64,000 nucleotides of DNA from DATFVA01 sp963832715 (GCA_963832715.1 CAWHVB010000001.1:248001-312000); one strand, 5' to 3'; positions 26,033 to 35,367 are shown, numbered from the stretch's first letter. The notes: generated by a model not told the origin, from the sequence alone. Translations and numbers: made by a program.

Positions 26033-26812
26033 ATGCAGAAGCAAAAAGCAATATTGTTCGATGCAACCATGTGTGTTGGCTGCGGATCCTGTTATGAGGC
26101 TTGTAAAGAGCAGAATAAACTTGCAGAAACCAACGATGACTTCTTAAAAGATCATCTTTCCGCAAACACATATACAGTTGTTGAAGAATACGGTGATGTA
26201 TACACAAGAAAAATGTGTATGCACTGTGTCGATCCTACCTGCGTATCTGTATGCCCGGTAGGTGCGATGGAAAAGACTGAACTCGGACCTGTTATTTATG
26301 ATCCGGACAAGTGCCTGGGATGCCGTTATTGTATGCAGGCATGTCCTCACAAAATTCCGAGATACGAATGGAATAAAACAAACCCGCGCGTCCGTAAATG
26401 CATCATGTGCCACGACAGAGTTTCCAAAGGTTTACAGACAGCCTGTGCAGAAGCCTGTCCTGCCGGTGCAACTATATTCGGCGACAGAGATGAAATGATA
26501 GCTGAAGCCAAAAGAAGAATAGCTGAAGATCCGGATACTTATTACCCGGAAGTTTACGGCGTAAAAGAAGCGGGCGGTACAAGCGTGCTTATACTCTCCC
26601 CTGTTCCTTTCGATCAGCTTGGCTTCCCTGATCTTCCTAGCGAAGCCCTGCCCAATTATACAATGCGCGCGCTGGAAAAAATACCTACAGTAGTATCGGT
26701 TGGTTCGGTATTCCTTGGAGGTATGTACTGGCTGACAAAACGCAAAAACGAAATCGCAAAAGAAAACAAAATGTTAAACAAAAAGGAATCAGATAACAAT
26801 GAAAACAATTAA
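26033..26812 (+). CDS. Four-cluster ferredoxin subunit, HybA/NrfC/HmcB family
   Basis: A 259-residue iron-sulfur protein with four Cys groups for [4Fe-4S] clusters: CVGCGSCYEAC, CMHCVDPTCVSVC, CLGCRYCMQAC and CIMCHDRVSKG followed by ACAEAC. A hydrophobic segment near the C-terminus (VSVGSVFLGGMYWLT) may anchor it. Unlike HybA there is no Tat signal, so the protein faces the cytoplasm unless partnered otherwise. It would pass electrons between a soluble or peripheral donor and the membrane subunit encoded next, with which it overlaps by 14 bp. No catalytic molybdopterin or hydrogenase subunit is encoded nearby. Confidence 0.93.
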   Translation: MQKQKAILFDATMCVGCGSCYEACKEQNKLAETNDDFLKDHLSANTYTVVEEYGDVYTRKMCMHCVDPTCVSVCPVGAMEKTELGPVIYDPDKCLGCRYCMQACPHKIPRYEWNKTNPRVRKCIMCHDRVSKGLQTACAEACPAGATIFGDRDEMIAEAKRRIAEDPDTYYPEVYGVKEAGGTSVLILSPVPFDQLGFPDLPSEALPNYTMRALEKIPTVVSVGSVFLGGMYWLTKRKNEIAKENKMLNKKESDNNENN

Positions 26813-27926
26813 TCTGCCAAAACTAACTTTCTGGAGGGCTGTTGCCGCTATCATTGTTATCACCGGTCTATACTCAACTTACTTGAGATTTACGGGTGGA
26901 TTACAATCAGCAACAAACCTGAGCGATACATTTCCATGGGGGATCTGGATCGGCTTTGATATCCTTTGCGGCGTCGGTCTCGCAGCCGGAGGATTTACCC
27001 TGTGTGCTGTTACCCATATTTTTAATATAGAAAAGTTTAAACCACTTACACGTCCCGCTATCCTGACTGCCTTCCTCGGCTACCTGCTTGTAGTTTTCGG
27101 ATTGATGTTTGACCTGGGAAAACCGTACAACATCTGGCACGCTTTAATTATGTGGAATCCGCGTTCAGTGATGTTCGAAGTAGCCTGGTGTGTAATGCTC
27201 TATACAACGGTCCTTTTTCTTGAATTCCTTCCTATGGCTCTGGAGAAATTCAAATTTGCCAGGCTCCTTTCGATCATAAGGAAAGTCAGTATACCTATCA
27301 TGGTGCTGGGAGTTCTGCTCTCAACGCTGCATCAGTCGTCGCTTGGTTCACTATTCCTTATACTCCCTACTAAAATGAGCCCGATCTGGTATTCTCCTTA
27401 CCTTCCTGTCTACTTTTTCCTGTCGGCAGTAGGAATAGGGTTTGCAATGGTCATCTTTGAATCATTCATGAGTGCCCGTGCTTTCAATCGTGAGCTGGAA
27501 ATGGATTTGTTATCTCTGGTGGGATTAATAAGTGTATCTGTTTTTATGCTCGGTTTTCTGCTTAAGCTGGCAGACCTCATAACATCAGGTAATATTACAC
27601 TGCTGTTCTCGATAAATGAAAAATCACTTCTTTATTTCCTTGAGGTGCTGATCGGAGTATTCATTCCATTCGGCTTATTGATCCAGAAGAGTGTCAGGCA
27701 AAACAAAAAATGGCTGTACATTGCCACTGTCCTGATGGTAGCCGGTTTCATCCTCAACAGAATGAATGTAAGTATAACCTCTATTACTTCGGAAGCAGGC
27801 GTACACTACTTCCCGAGCGTAAATGAATTCAGTATTACTCTGATGCTCGTAGTCCTTGGCATGTGGGCGTTCAGATTAATTACAAAGTTCTTCCCGGTCT
27901 TTCAGCCAATGTCGGTTAAGCATTGA
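26799..27926 (+). CDS. NrfD/HybB-family quinone-interacting membrane subunit
   Basis: A 375-residue protein with nine to ten hydrophobic helices. Family features include WGIWIGFDILCGVGLAAGGF near the N-terminus, FGLMFDLGKPYNIWHALI, and the loop SLGSLFLILPTKMSPIWYSP, which are typical of the HybB branch of NrfD. These subunits bind menaquinone and exchange electrons with the four-cluster ferredoxin partner. Its start overlaps the ferredoxin gene. It is the membrane core of the predicted complex. Confidence 0.94.
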   Translation: MKTINLPKLTFWRAVAAIIVITGLYSTYLRFTGGLQSATNLSDTFPWGIWIGFDILCGVGLAAGGFTLCAVTHIFNIEKFKPLTRPAILTAFLGYLLVVFGLMFDLGKPYNIWHALIMWNPRSVMFEVAWCVMLYTTVLFLEFLPMALEKFKFARLLSIIRKVSIPIMVLGVLLSTLHQSSLGSLFLILPTKMSPIWYSPYLPVYFFLSAVGIGFAMVIFESFMSARAFNRELEMDLLSLVGLISVSVFMLGFLLKLADLITSGNITLLFSINEKSLLYFLEVLIGVFIPFGLLIQKSVRQNKKWLYIATVLMVAGFILNRMNVSITSITSEAGVHYFPSVNEFSITLMLVVLGMWAFRLITKFFPVFQPMSVKH

Positions 27927-27958
27927 AATGTTAGAAAAATTAATTTGGAGATCTCCAA

Positions 27959-28693
27959 ATGTCAAAAAATAAAAGTTCCGAGCCGGTCAATTATAATTCT
28001 ATGAAATGTATATGGATGAGTTCGAATACCGTTGAGTATAAACTCTGTGATAAAAATTTCGACTGCGATAACTGTGTATTCGATAAGATAATGAGAAACA
28101 TCAACCCCGGGAATTCTGCGTCCGACTCAAGTGAAAGTTCGAATTCTCAGACCAACATAATCAGAAGGAAGCTGGATCTGCTGAAAGCCATTCGTTATTC
28201 TCCGGGCTACCATTATATGGGGCATAGTATAGTCCTTAAAAAATTGTTCGATAAGACGTACTACCTGGGGCTGGATAAAACAGCTTATCTTTTCCTTGAT
28301 AATCTCAAGGAGTATGAATTCCAGACAGCCGGTTCAGGAATAACCAGAGGAAAAAATCTGCTGAAATTGCGGGGCGAATGGGGAGAGACTGACGTAGTCT
28401 CCCCCATCAATTTTTTAATAGTTGATAAATTAAAACACAGCATAGATGACTTTAAAGTCAGTTCCTGGCTCAGCCTGGTCGATGCCGACCCGGATGAGAT
28501 CAGGCAGGCTGAGATAACCGAAGATGAATACACTGAAAACCTCAAACGGCTGGGTACCAGGCTGCTTGAACTCGAAAACGAATTCAACTTTCTTGGGACC
28601 AGGATGAACGATGGAGGGCGGAAAGTGATGTCTCTTTATGAAGCAACAGGGATTACCAAGTATAAAGAAATTCTAAATTTGCTCTTTGGATAG
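27959..28693 (+). CDS. Cys-rich N-terminus plus degenerate GcvH-like domain protein
   Basis: A 244-residue soluble protein. The N-terminal segment contains KCIWMSSNTVEYKLCDKNF then DCDNCVFDKIMR, a four-Cys pattern seen in GcvH-related proteins next to HybB-type genes, perhaps a metal site. The middle (about residues 85-165) aligns with the H-protein fold (YYLGLDKTAYLFLDNL ... VSPINFLIVDKL ... SSWLSLVDAD), but the lipoyl-lysine position is not Lys. The C-terminal 60 residues are helical. It lies 32 bp after the NrfD gene. Function is unknown; a signalling or assembly link between the complex and the kinase encoded next is inference. Confidence 0.7.
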   Translation: MSKNKSSEPVNYNSMKCIWMSSNTVEYKLCDKNFDCDNCVFDKIMRNINPGNSASDSSESSNSQTNIIRRKLDLLKAIRYSPGYHYMGHSIVLKKLFDKTYYLGLDKTAYLFLDNLKEYEFQTAGSGITRGKNLLKLRGEWGETDVVSPINFLIVDKLKHSIDDFKVSSWLSLVDADPDEIRQAEITEDEYTENLKRLGTRLLELENEFNFLGTRMNDGGRKVMSLYEATGITKYKEILNLLFG

Positions 28694-28789
28694 TGAGAAA
28701 GTGTAGATTTATTCAACTATCTGTCTTGATAGTCTTCTTTTTGTTAGTTAGGTTTGGATATAATTTTTCGGGGAGAATTCGGGGAGATT

Positions 28790-30400
28790 ATGCGTCCCTC
28801 GTTTATAAATAGGTTAAGTGTTAAACTAACCTTGATTATTTTAAGTATTCTGCTAATAAATTTAGCTGTTTATACTTTCTACACTCTTTCAGTTCTTAAA
28901 CAGGATCTGACGGAAGCCTCATCCCAAAATGCATATAATCTCAGCGATGTGATTAAAAAATCAACACGCTATAGTATGCTACTTAACCGGCGGCAGGATA
29001 TTTATGAAATTATCAACACCATCGGTAAAGAGGCAGGTGTTGAGAAAATAAGGATATACAATAAACAGGGAAGAATAAGCTATTCCACGGATTCTACCGA
29101 GATAAACAAAACTGTAGATACAAACAGTGAGGCATGCTACGTCTGTCACTCACGCCCTACCCTGCCTACGAACCTCCCCCAGAATGAGATGATAAGGGAA
29201 TTCACATTCGATAAAAACCGCAAGGTTCTGGGATTAATTAATCCGATTAAAAACGAGTCAGATTGCTCTAACGGTCCCTGCCACGAGCATTCGGCCGATA
29301 AAAATATTCTCGGCGTACTGGACGTTATTGTCTCAACGGAAAAAATGAACCAGATAATCGACTCAAATACAAAGAGTATAATTACAAATGCAATAATACT
29401 GACCGTTCTGATATCCGCTTTCAGCGGGTTGTTCATAATTATCCTGGTAAATAAGCCTCTGAAGAAAATATCCAAAGGGATTGAGGAAATCTCAAATGGA
29501 AATCTTGACTATAAAATTGATATACATTCCAAAGGCGAGCTTGCTCAGGTTGCCAATGAATTCAACCATATGTCTGGCAGACTAAATACAGCCTATAACG
29601 AGATAAAGGAATGGTCGGAAACTCTGAACCTTAAAGTTGAAGAAAAAAATGAAGAGCTGAAAAAAATATATGAGCAGATAACACAGATTGAGAAACTCGC
29701 ATCCCTTGGAAAATTATCTGCAACTGTTGCTCACGAACTTAATAATCCTCTTGAGGGTATTCTTACTTACAGTAAACTGATTGCTAAAAAACTGTCAAAA
29801 ATGAGTACGAATGGCGAGTATAAAGATATTATCGAATTTCTTACACTAATTTCTGATGAATCTTCACGCTGCGGAAAAATAGTTAAGGACCTGCTCCTTT
29901 TTTCGCATAAGGATGAGGGTAAGTTCTCACAAAATGATTTGTCAAAAATCATCGATAAAAGTCTTGTTCTTATAAATCATCACCTTGAAATTAACCGGAT
30001 TACCCTGGTACGTGAATATAAAAAAGACAATCTGAGTATAGAATGTGATTCACAAAAAATTGAACAGGCGCTTATTGCAATATTGATAAATGCAATAGAG
30101 GCTATGAGTGAAGGACAGACATTGAAGGTTGTCCTTGAGGAAGATGAAGACAATGCAGTCATCAGGATAACCGATCAGGGGAAAGGAATTTCTGAAAAAG
30201 ATCTACCTTATATTTTTGAACCTTTTTATTCGACGAAAAATGATAATAAAGGCACCGGACTGGGCCTCGCTGTTGCATACGGAATTATTAAACAGCATCA
30301 TGGAAAAATCTCAGTAGAAGAAACATCTGTTGAAGGAACGACCTTCAAATTAGTATTACCTATTAAAAACTTTTCTCAAGAAGTGAAACATGAAACCTAA
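28790..30400 (+). CDS. Sensor histidine kinase with heme-type CxxCH periplasmic domain
   Basis: The start is the ATG at 28790 (MRPSFINRLSVK) after GGGGAG; a TTG at 28754 is less likely. The 536-residue kinase has a first transmembrane helix (about 12-35), a periplasmic domain with CYVCHSRP and a second CSNGPCHEH group, a second helix (IITNAIILTVLISAFSGLFI), a HAMP linker (ISNGNLDYKIDI), HisKA with HELNNPLEGI, and an ATPase domain with GTGLGLAVAYG. CYVCH is a canonical c-type heme attachment motif, so the domain probably senses redox state or a gas through heme. It overlaps the response regulator gene by 11 bp. Confidence 0.92.
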   Translation: MRPSFINRLSVKLTLIILSILLINLAVYTFYTLSVLKQDLTEASSQNAYNLSDVIKKSTRYSMLLNRRQDIYEIINTIGKEAGVEKIRIYNKQGRISYSTDSTEINKTVDTNSEACYVCHSRPTLPTNLPQNEMIREFTFDKNRKVLGLINPIKNESDCSNGPCHEHSADKNILGVLDVIVSTEKMNQIIDSNTKSIITNAIILTVLISAFSGLFIIILVNKPLKKISKGIEEISNGNLDYKIDIHSKGELAQVANEFNHMSGRLNTAYNEIKEWSETLNLKVEEKNEELKKIYEQITQIEKLASLGKLSATVAHELNNPLEGILTYSKLIAKKLSKMSTNGEYKDIIEFLTLISDESSRCGKIVKDLLLFSHKDEGKFSQNDLSKIIDKSLVLINHHLEINRITLVREYKKDNLSIECDSQKIEQALIAILINAIEAMSEGQTLKVVLEEDEDNAVIRITDQGKGISEKDLPYIFEPFYSTKNDNKGTGLGLAVAYGIIKQHHGKISVEETSVEGTTFKLVLPIKNFSQEVKHET

Positions 30401-31739
30401 AGCAAATTTATTAGTAGTAGATGACGAATTAATCGTCCGGCAATCATTAAAACACTGGTTTGAAGAAGACGGATACCAGGTTGAAACTGCCGATACCGGG
30501 GAAATAGCCTTAAAACATTTTGAAAAAGGCAAGTATGATATTCTTCTTGTCGATATGAAAATGCCGGGAATGAGCGGACTCGAACTTCTTGCCAAAGTTA
30601 AAGAATTTGATCAGTCGGTTATCGTTATTCTTATTACTGCCTTCGCATCAGTGCCTTCGGCAATAAAAGCACTTAAGGACGGGGCTTACGACTATATAAC
30701 AAAACCCGTAGACCCTGATGAACTGTCTCATATACTTGAGAATGCTCTGAATCAGAAATACCTGAAATCGGAAAATGACGCACTAAAGGAAAATATTGAT
30801 GAGATAATTAAACCGGATAACCTCATCGGCGAAAGCACTGAAATGAAGAAGATCTTCTCCCTGGTCAATACCGTATCCCAGACCGATACAACGGTTATGA
30901 TCAGGGGCGACAGCGGTACAGGAAAAGAACTTGTTGCCAAAGCAATCCATATCAACAGCAAAAGAAAATATTTTCCCATCATTACCGTCAACTGCGGCGC
31001 CCTGGCTGAATCGCTTCTGGAAAGTGAATTATTCGGACATGAAAAAGGAGCCTTTACGGGTGCACATTATAAACGCAAAGGTAAGTTCGAAATGGCAAAC
31101 GGAGGTACTGTCTTTCTGGATGAGATAGGAACGGTTTCACCCAAAATGCAGGTTGAACTGCTGCGCGTGATTGAAACAAAACAATTTACCCGTGTGGGCG
31201 GAAATGAAGTGATTAAAAGCGACTTCAGGGTAATAGCCGCTACAAATGAACCTCTCGAAGATCTTGTGAAACAGGGTAAATTCAGGGAGGATCTTTATTA
31301 CCGACTCGATGTTTTCACTATCCTCATTCCGCCGCTGCGTGAAAGAATTGAAGATATACCTCTGCTGGCCTACTATTTTCTGAAAAAATTCACCACCGCT
31401 ATGAATAAAAAGAAAGACACCATTTCCCCCGAAGCAATGGATTTCCTTGTTAAATACAATTGGCCGGGAAACGTCCGCGAGCTTGAAAATGCGATCGAAA
31501 GGGCTGTGGTTATAAGCAAGACAAATTGTATCGATGTACAGGACCTTCCTTTCCAGGTTAGCTCGAATAATCATTACGACAAGGATGATAAGAGCATTGC
31601 AGCAATGGAAAAAAGACATATTGCTCTTGTGCTGAATGAAATGAAATGGAATATTTCAAAGAGTGCTGAAGCCTTGAGAATCGACAGGGTCACTCTCTAT
31701 AATAAAATAAATAAATACGGGCTGCAGAGAAACGATTAA
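30390..31739 (+). CDS. Sigma-54-dependent response regulator, NtrC family
   Basis: A 449-residue protein with an N-terminal receiver (phospho-acceptor Asp in LLVDMKMPG; acidic pair in VVDDE; Lys in YITKPV), a central AAA+ domain with Walker A GDSGTGKELVAK and GAFTGA (in HEKGAFTGAHY) which contacts sigma-54, and a C-terminal Fis-type helix-turn-helix (SAEALRIDRVTLYNKINKYG). It forms a two-component system with the heme-type kinase and probably activates a sigma-54 promoter, perhaps that of its own operon. Confidence 0.96.
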   Translation: MKPKANLLVVDDELIVRQSLKHWFEEDGYQVETADTGEIALKHFEKGKYDILLVDMKMPGMSGLELLAKVKEFDQSVIVILITAFASVPSAIKALKDGAYDYITKPVDPDELSHILENALNQKYLKSENDALKENIDEIIKPDNLIGESTEMKKIFSLVNTVSQTDTTVMIRGDSGTGKELVAKAIHINSKRKYFPIITVNCGALAESLLESELFGHEKGAFTGAHYKRKGKFEMANGGTVFLDEIGTVSPKMQVELLRVIETKQFTRVGGNEVIKSDFRVIAATNEPLEDLVKQGKFREDLYYRLDVFTILIPPLRERIEDIPLLAYYFLKKFTTAMNKKKDTISPEAMDFLVKYNWPGNVRELENAIERAVVISKTNCIDVQDLPFQVSSNNHYDKDDKSIAAMEKRHIALVLNEMKWNISKSAEALRIDRVTLYNKINKYGLQRND

Positions 31740-32284
31740 TGCAGGATATATGCATAGCTCCCTTGAGCATTTCGAATAATGAACTTCTGCAGAGAGTTAT
31801 AATTGAGCTTAGAAAAATTCTCCTGGTTGAGATTAAGCTCATTGATCTTAACCTGGATTTTCGAAAGGCTTATTCTGCGGACCGAAGACAATATTATTCC
31901 ACGCAGATTATAGCAGATGCAGTCGATCTTACAACCAATCTTGACTGCAAAATAATAATCCTTGTAGACTTTGATCTGTTCATACCTGTATTCACATATG
32001 TTTTCGGAGAGGCTCAGCTTAACGGGAAACATTCGATCGTCTCTCTCTGCAGGCTGCATGAGGAATTTTATACCGGCAGGACTGACCACGAGCTTCTGTT
32101 CGAAAGGACCGTTAAGGAAATACTGCATGAACTCGGACATAATTTCGGTCTGCTGCACTGCAGCAGCTGGGACTGCGTGATGCACGCTTCAGCAGAAATT
32201 GAAGAGGTAGATATTAAAGGGAGATCCTATTGCAAAGCGTGCAGACGTACACTTCAGAATATATTCGATTTCAGGGTTAATTAA
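31739..32284 (+). CDS. Archaemetzincin-family zinc metalloprotease
   Basis: A 181-residue protein with HELGHNFGLLHC (residues 130-141): His130, His134 and His140 bind catalytic zinc and Glu131 is the base. It is followed by C-X4-C-V-M (Cys141, Cys146, Met148) and CKAC (Cys165-Cys168), which hold a second structural zinc. This HExxHxxGxxHCx4CxM-xn-CxxC layout defines archaemetzincins; the spacer here is 16 residues where 17 is usual. No signal peptide is present. Its ATG overlaps the regulator stop (TAATG). Archaemetzincins are common in archaea and patchy in bacteria; the substrate is unknown. Placement in this operon suggests processing or quality control of the redox complex. Confidence 0.9.
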   Translation: MQDICIAPLSISNNELLQRVIIELRKILLVEIKLIDLNLDFRKAYSADRRQYYSTQIIADAVDLTTNLDCKIIILVDFDLFIPVFTYVFGEAQLNGKHSIVSLCRLHEEFYTGRTDHELLFERTVKEILHELGHNFGLLHCSSWDCVMHASAEIEEVDIKGRSYCKACRRTLQNIFDFRVN

Positions 32285-32308
32285 TCCTCGCGGGTTTTAC
32301 CTCCACCC

Positions 32309-32344
32309 GGCTGATTGATCCCGGCAATGCTCACCTGGATCAGC
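32309..32344 (+). terminator. Hairpin after the redox operon
   Basis: GGCTGATTGATCC pairs with GGATCAGCC (bulge GATT on the left arm) around a 14-nt loop, followed by CCCTTTTGCTT. It lies 25 bp after the archaemetzincin stop and before the convergent PAP2 gene, a plausible operon end. Confidence 0.45.
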
Positions 32345-32451
32345 CCCTTTTGCTTACTCAAGTTTTGATATTCGTCAAGTAATCGATGCCTCTGTGTTCT
32401 TTCTCCCCATCTCTACGCCCCTTCATAACTCAGTTCCCGCTGAACCTAGTT

Positions 32452-33192
32452 CTAAGATGACCGGGATTCAGAGCCCGTTAATTCGGCATCCTTAAAATGT
32501 TTACGAACGTAACTCTTTTTCCTGATATAATGATCGAGCAGCCAGGCAGCCGATATCCAGAGAAAGCCTATGGCCCACCCTGCTATTATCTCATTTGGGG
32601 AGTGTGATCCTTTTATTATCTGCGCAATTCCTATTGAGATACTTAAAAGAAAGGCTATGACCATTACAAAATGATTCACAGATTTGTCTGGATTGGATCG
32701 GTAAATCAGTCGTGCAAGAGCAAAATAAAAAACCACCGACATCATAGCGTGACCGCTGGGAAATCCCTTACCGTAGGTTTCAAATATATTCAGCCAGTTA
32801 AACCAGGGCTCACCGCCGTAATAATTTTTCAGAAACACATGCATAACTCCGGCTCCTATCACCACAAAGAAATAAGTATAAAGTGTTCTGTATTTCTTCC
32901 TTATAAAAAGATAACCTCCGAAGACAATAGAAAATAGAGAAACAAACAGCTGCCCTGCCAGTGAGGACAAGTCGTTCATAGTTCCAACCAGCGATTCCGG
33001 ACCGTAGGATCCGCTCCATTTATTAGTCTTTCCCAGCCATTCGAATAAAAATGTCTTGTATCCTCCGGTTATACCGGCTACGAATCCATTGGTACATAAG
33101 AAAAAAATGTATGCACTTAATATTATAATAGACCAGGCTGTATACTTCTTATATTTTCGGCTTTTCCTGTTTTCCCGCTCCACAGCATCCAT
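32452..33192 (-). CDS. PAP2-family membrane phosphatase
   Basis: A 246-residue protein with about six hydrophobic helices. The PAP2 active-site motifs are PSGHAMMSVVFY (catalytic His) and SHSPNEIIAGW (second His), with a preceding YGGEPWFNW region where the Lys/Arg motif sits less clearly. These enzymes remove phosphate from lipid pyrophosphates or phosphatidate at the membrane surface. It is monocistronic and convergent with the redox operon. Undecaprenyl-pyrophosphate recycling or lipid A modification are both possible. Confidence 0.88.
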   Translation of the reverse strand: MDAVERENRKSRKYKKYTAWSIIILSAYIFFLCTNGFVAGITGGYKTFLFEWLGKTNKWSGSYGPESLVGTMNDLSSLAGQLFVSLFSIVFGGYLFIRKKYRTLYTYFFVVIGAGVMHVFLKNYYGGEPWFNWLNIFETYGKGFPSGHAMMSVVFYFALARLIYRSNPDKSVNHFVMVIAFLLSISIGIAQIIKGSHSPNEIIAGWAIGFLWISAAWLLDHYIRKKSYVRKHFKDAELTGSESRSS

Positions 33193-33441
33193 ATTAAACC
33201 CTAAATTCTTATAGTTCTAAAATAAATAAATTATACTTGTTTTTTGAATGATTTGTCCCACTTTCCTTCTCAACTTTTAGAATCTCAAAATTTCCGGATT
33301 CTAATTTATGGTAAGGATACCACACTAAACAGGCTAAAAAAGGGGTTATCAATCCCAAATCTATTCTGGAATGTTATTTGGTCTGTATAATAGATTCTGG
33401 CATCTGCCCCAAAAGTCGTTTAATAAATTTGGAAGGGTTTT

Positions 33442-34329
33442 ATGTATAATTCCATAGTGCTGGTTAAACAGGTTCCCGATACGGCGAATATATCAGGAAA
33501 AGTGATGAAAGATGATGGAACTGTTAACCGCTCAAAACTGCCCGCAATATTTAATTACGAAGATAAAGTTGCACTCGAATTCGCTCTGCGGATAAAGGAA
33601 AAGTTCGGCGGTAAAGTTACTGCGGTTACTATGGGTCCCCCAAGGGCTTCCGATACTCTCAGGGAATGTCTCTATATGGGGGCAGATGAGGTTTATCTTA
33701 TCACCGACAGAAAATTTGCCGGCGCCGATACTCTTGCTACCTCTTATGTCCTTTCGGAAGCGATCAGGAAGATCGGTAATTACAGTTTCATATTTGCCGG
33801 CAGGCAGGCAATTGACGGGGACACTGCACAGGTGGGACCTCAGACAGCAGAAAAGCTTGGTATTCCGCAAATAACTTACACTGAAGAACTGATCGACGTA
33901 AAAAGAGATCGTATTACTATTAGACGTAAAATTGACGGCGGCTATGAAATAGTAGAAGGAAGTATTCCGGTACTGCTTACAGTCTTAAAAGATGCTGTAG
34001 ACCCGCGCCCCTTCAGTGCTAAGAGGGTGATGGCATTTAAGGGTGCGAAATCGTTACTCGACCTGGAAAAAATGACTGAAGAAAACTCCCTCCTGTATAT
34101 CGATAAGCTGGTTCATGAATATGAAGAAAAAGGACTGCTTATTAAAACTCTTACCACCGACGACCTTGATGTCGATCCGGAAAGATGCGGTATTAAGGGT
34201 TCTCCCACTAAAGTCTTTAAAGTAGAATCAGTTGTTCTTGCCGGTGGAAATCATGCAAAAGTTGAACCTACAAAGACAGCCTTATCAGGTTTGATAGATC
34301 AATTAATGACCGATCATATTTTTGGTTAA
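33442..34329 (+). CDS. etfB: Electron transfer flavoprotein beta subunit
   Basis: A 295-residue EtfB, somewhat longer than the usual 250-260. It begins IVLVKQVPDTANISGKV, the conserved N-terminal nucleotide-binding strand, and contains ALEFALRIKEKFGGKVTAVTMGP and the signature IFAGRQAIDGDTAQVGPQTAEKLG, which binds AMP. The C-terminal helix packs on EtfA. It forms an operon with etfA (12-bp gap), an acyl-CoA dehydrogenase and a small protein. Confidence 0.96.
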   Translation: MYNSIVLVKQVPDTANISGKVMKDDGTVNRSKLPAIFNYEDKVALEFALRIKEKFGGKVTAVTMGPPRASDTLRECLYMGADEVYLITDRKFAGADTLATSYVLSEAIRKIGNYSFIFAGRQAIDGDTAQVGPQTAEKLGIPQITYTEELIDVKRDRITIRRKIDGGYEIVEGSIPVLLTVLKDAVDPRPFSAKRVMAFKGAKSLLDLEKMTEENSLLYIDKLVHEYEEKGLLIKTLTTDDLDVDPERCGIKGSPTKVFKVESVVLAGGNHAKVEPTKTALSGLIDQLMTDHIFG

Positions 34330-34341
34330 AGGAATTATTAA

Positions 34342-35358
34342 ATGAAATTTTCTAATGAAGTCTGGGTTTTTATTGAACAAAGAGACGGTAAGCCGGCCGA
34401 TGTAAGTTTTGAACTCCTCTGCAAAGCACATAAGCTTGCAGAGACAATGGGCGGAAGTGTTAAGGCCGTTGTGATAGGAGATAATGCTGAAGGAATAGCG
34501 GAAGCAGCTTTTCGCTACGGAGCTGATGAAGCTTTGCTTATCGACCATCCTTCTCTCAGGCATTTCAGAACAATCCCCTACAGCAGGATCCTTACTAAAC
34601 TAATAGAAGAATTTACACCAAGAATTGTACTTTTTGGAGCCACTGTCATCGGCCGGGATCTCGCTCCCAGGGTTGCTTCGCATACAAAGAGTGGTTTAAC
34701 GGCCGACTGTACTGATCTTCAGATATCGGATGTTACATATCTCAAGGAAAATTTCCCCAAACTGCTCCTTCAGATCCGCCCGGCTTTCGGCGGCAATATT
34801 ATCGCAACTATTATTACTCCCGACGTTCCCGTACAGATGGCAACCGTGCGCGAGGGTGTAATGGAACTTTCTCCTCTGCCTGAATCTAAACCGGTTAAGA
34901 TTACTAAATTGGATTTCCATCCCGATCCTGCAGATGAGCTGGTCAGAATTATCGAACAGCACCGGGAAGAAAATAAGGTGAACCTGAAAGCTTCTCCGAT
35001 AATTGTTGCGGGGGGTTATGGTCTTGGAACAAAAGAGAACTTCAGACTGATTGAAGAGCTTGCCCATACTATAGGTGCCGAGGTTGCAGGAAGCCGTGCT
35101 GCGGTTGATGCCGGTTTTGTTGCCCCCGACAGGCAGGTGGGACAAACAGGCGTTACCGTTCGTCCCAAACTGTATATCGCTGTAGGAATTTCCGGAGCTA
35201 TTCAGCACCGTGCAGGTATGCAGGAATCACAGAAAATCATTGCTATAAATACCGATCCCGAAGCTCCCATATTTGATATCAGCCATTATGGCATCGTTGG
35301 GGATGCGTCGGAGGTTATACCTGCCTTCATTGAAGCTTATAAAAATAAATTGAAATAA
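34342..35358 (+). CDS. etfA: Electron transfer flavoprotein alpha subunit
   Basis: A 338-residue EtfA. The FAD-binding C-terminal domain is intact: GGYGLGTKENFRLIEELA, then AGSRAAVDAGF, RQVGQTGVTVRPKLYIAVG and SGAIQHRAGMQ. With EtfB it takes electrons from the acyl-CoA dehydrogenase encoded next and delivers them to ETF:quinone oxidoreductase. A good AAAGGAA ribosome site precedes it. No extra ferredoxin domain or second FAD-bifurcation marker can be asserted from sequence reading. Confidence 0.96.
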   Translation: MKFSNEVWVFIEQRDGKPADVSFELLCKAHKLAETMGGSVKAVVIGDNAEGIAEAAFRYGADEALLIDHPSLRHFRTIPYSRILTKLIEEFTPRIVLFGATVIGRDLAPRVASHTKSGLTADCTDLQISDVTYLKENFPKLLLQIRPAFGGNIIATIITPDVPVQMATVREGVMELSPLPESKPVKITKLDFHPDPADELVRIIEQHREENKVNLKASPIIVAGGYGLGTKENFRLIEELAHTIGAEVAGSRAAVDAGFVAPDRQVGQTGVTVRPKLYIAVGISGAIQHRAGMQESQKIIAINTDPEAPIFDISHYGIVGDASEVIPAFIEAYKNKLK

Positions 35359-35367
35359 GGTTTTATT

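Noticed and set aside
33386..33391. TATAAT before etfB as a promoter
   Set aside because: No recognisable -35 element lies at the right spacing, and the promoter consensus of this group may differ, so it was not listed as a feature.
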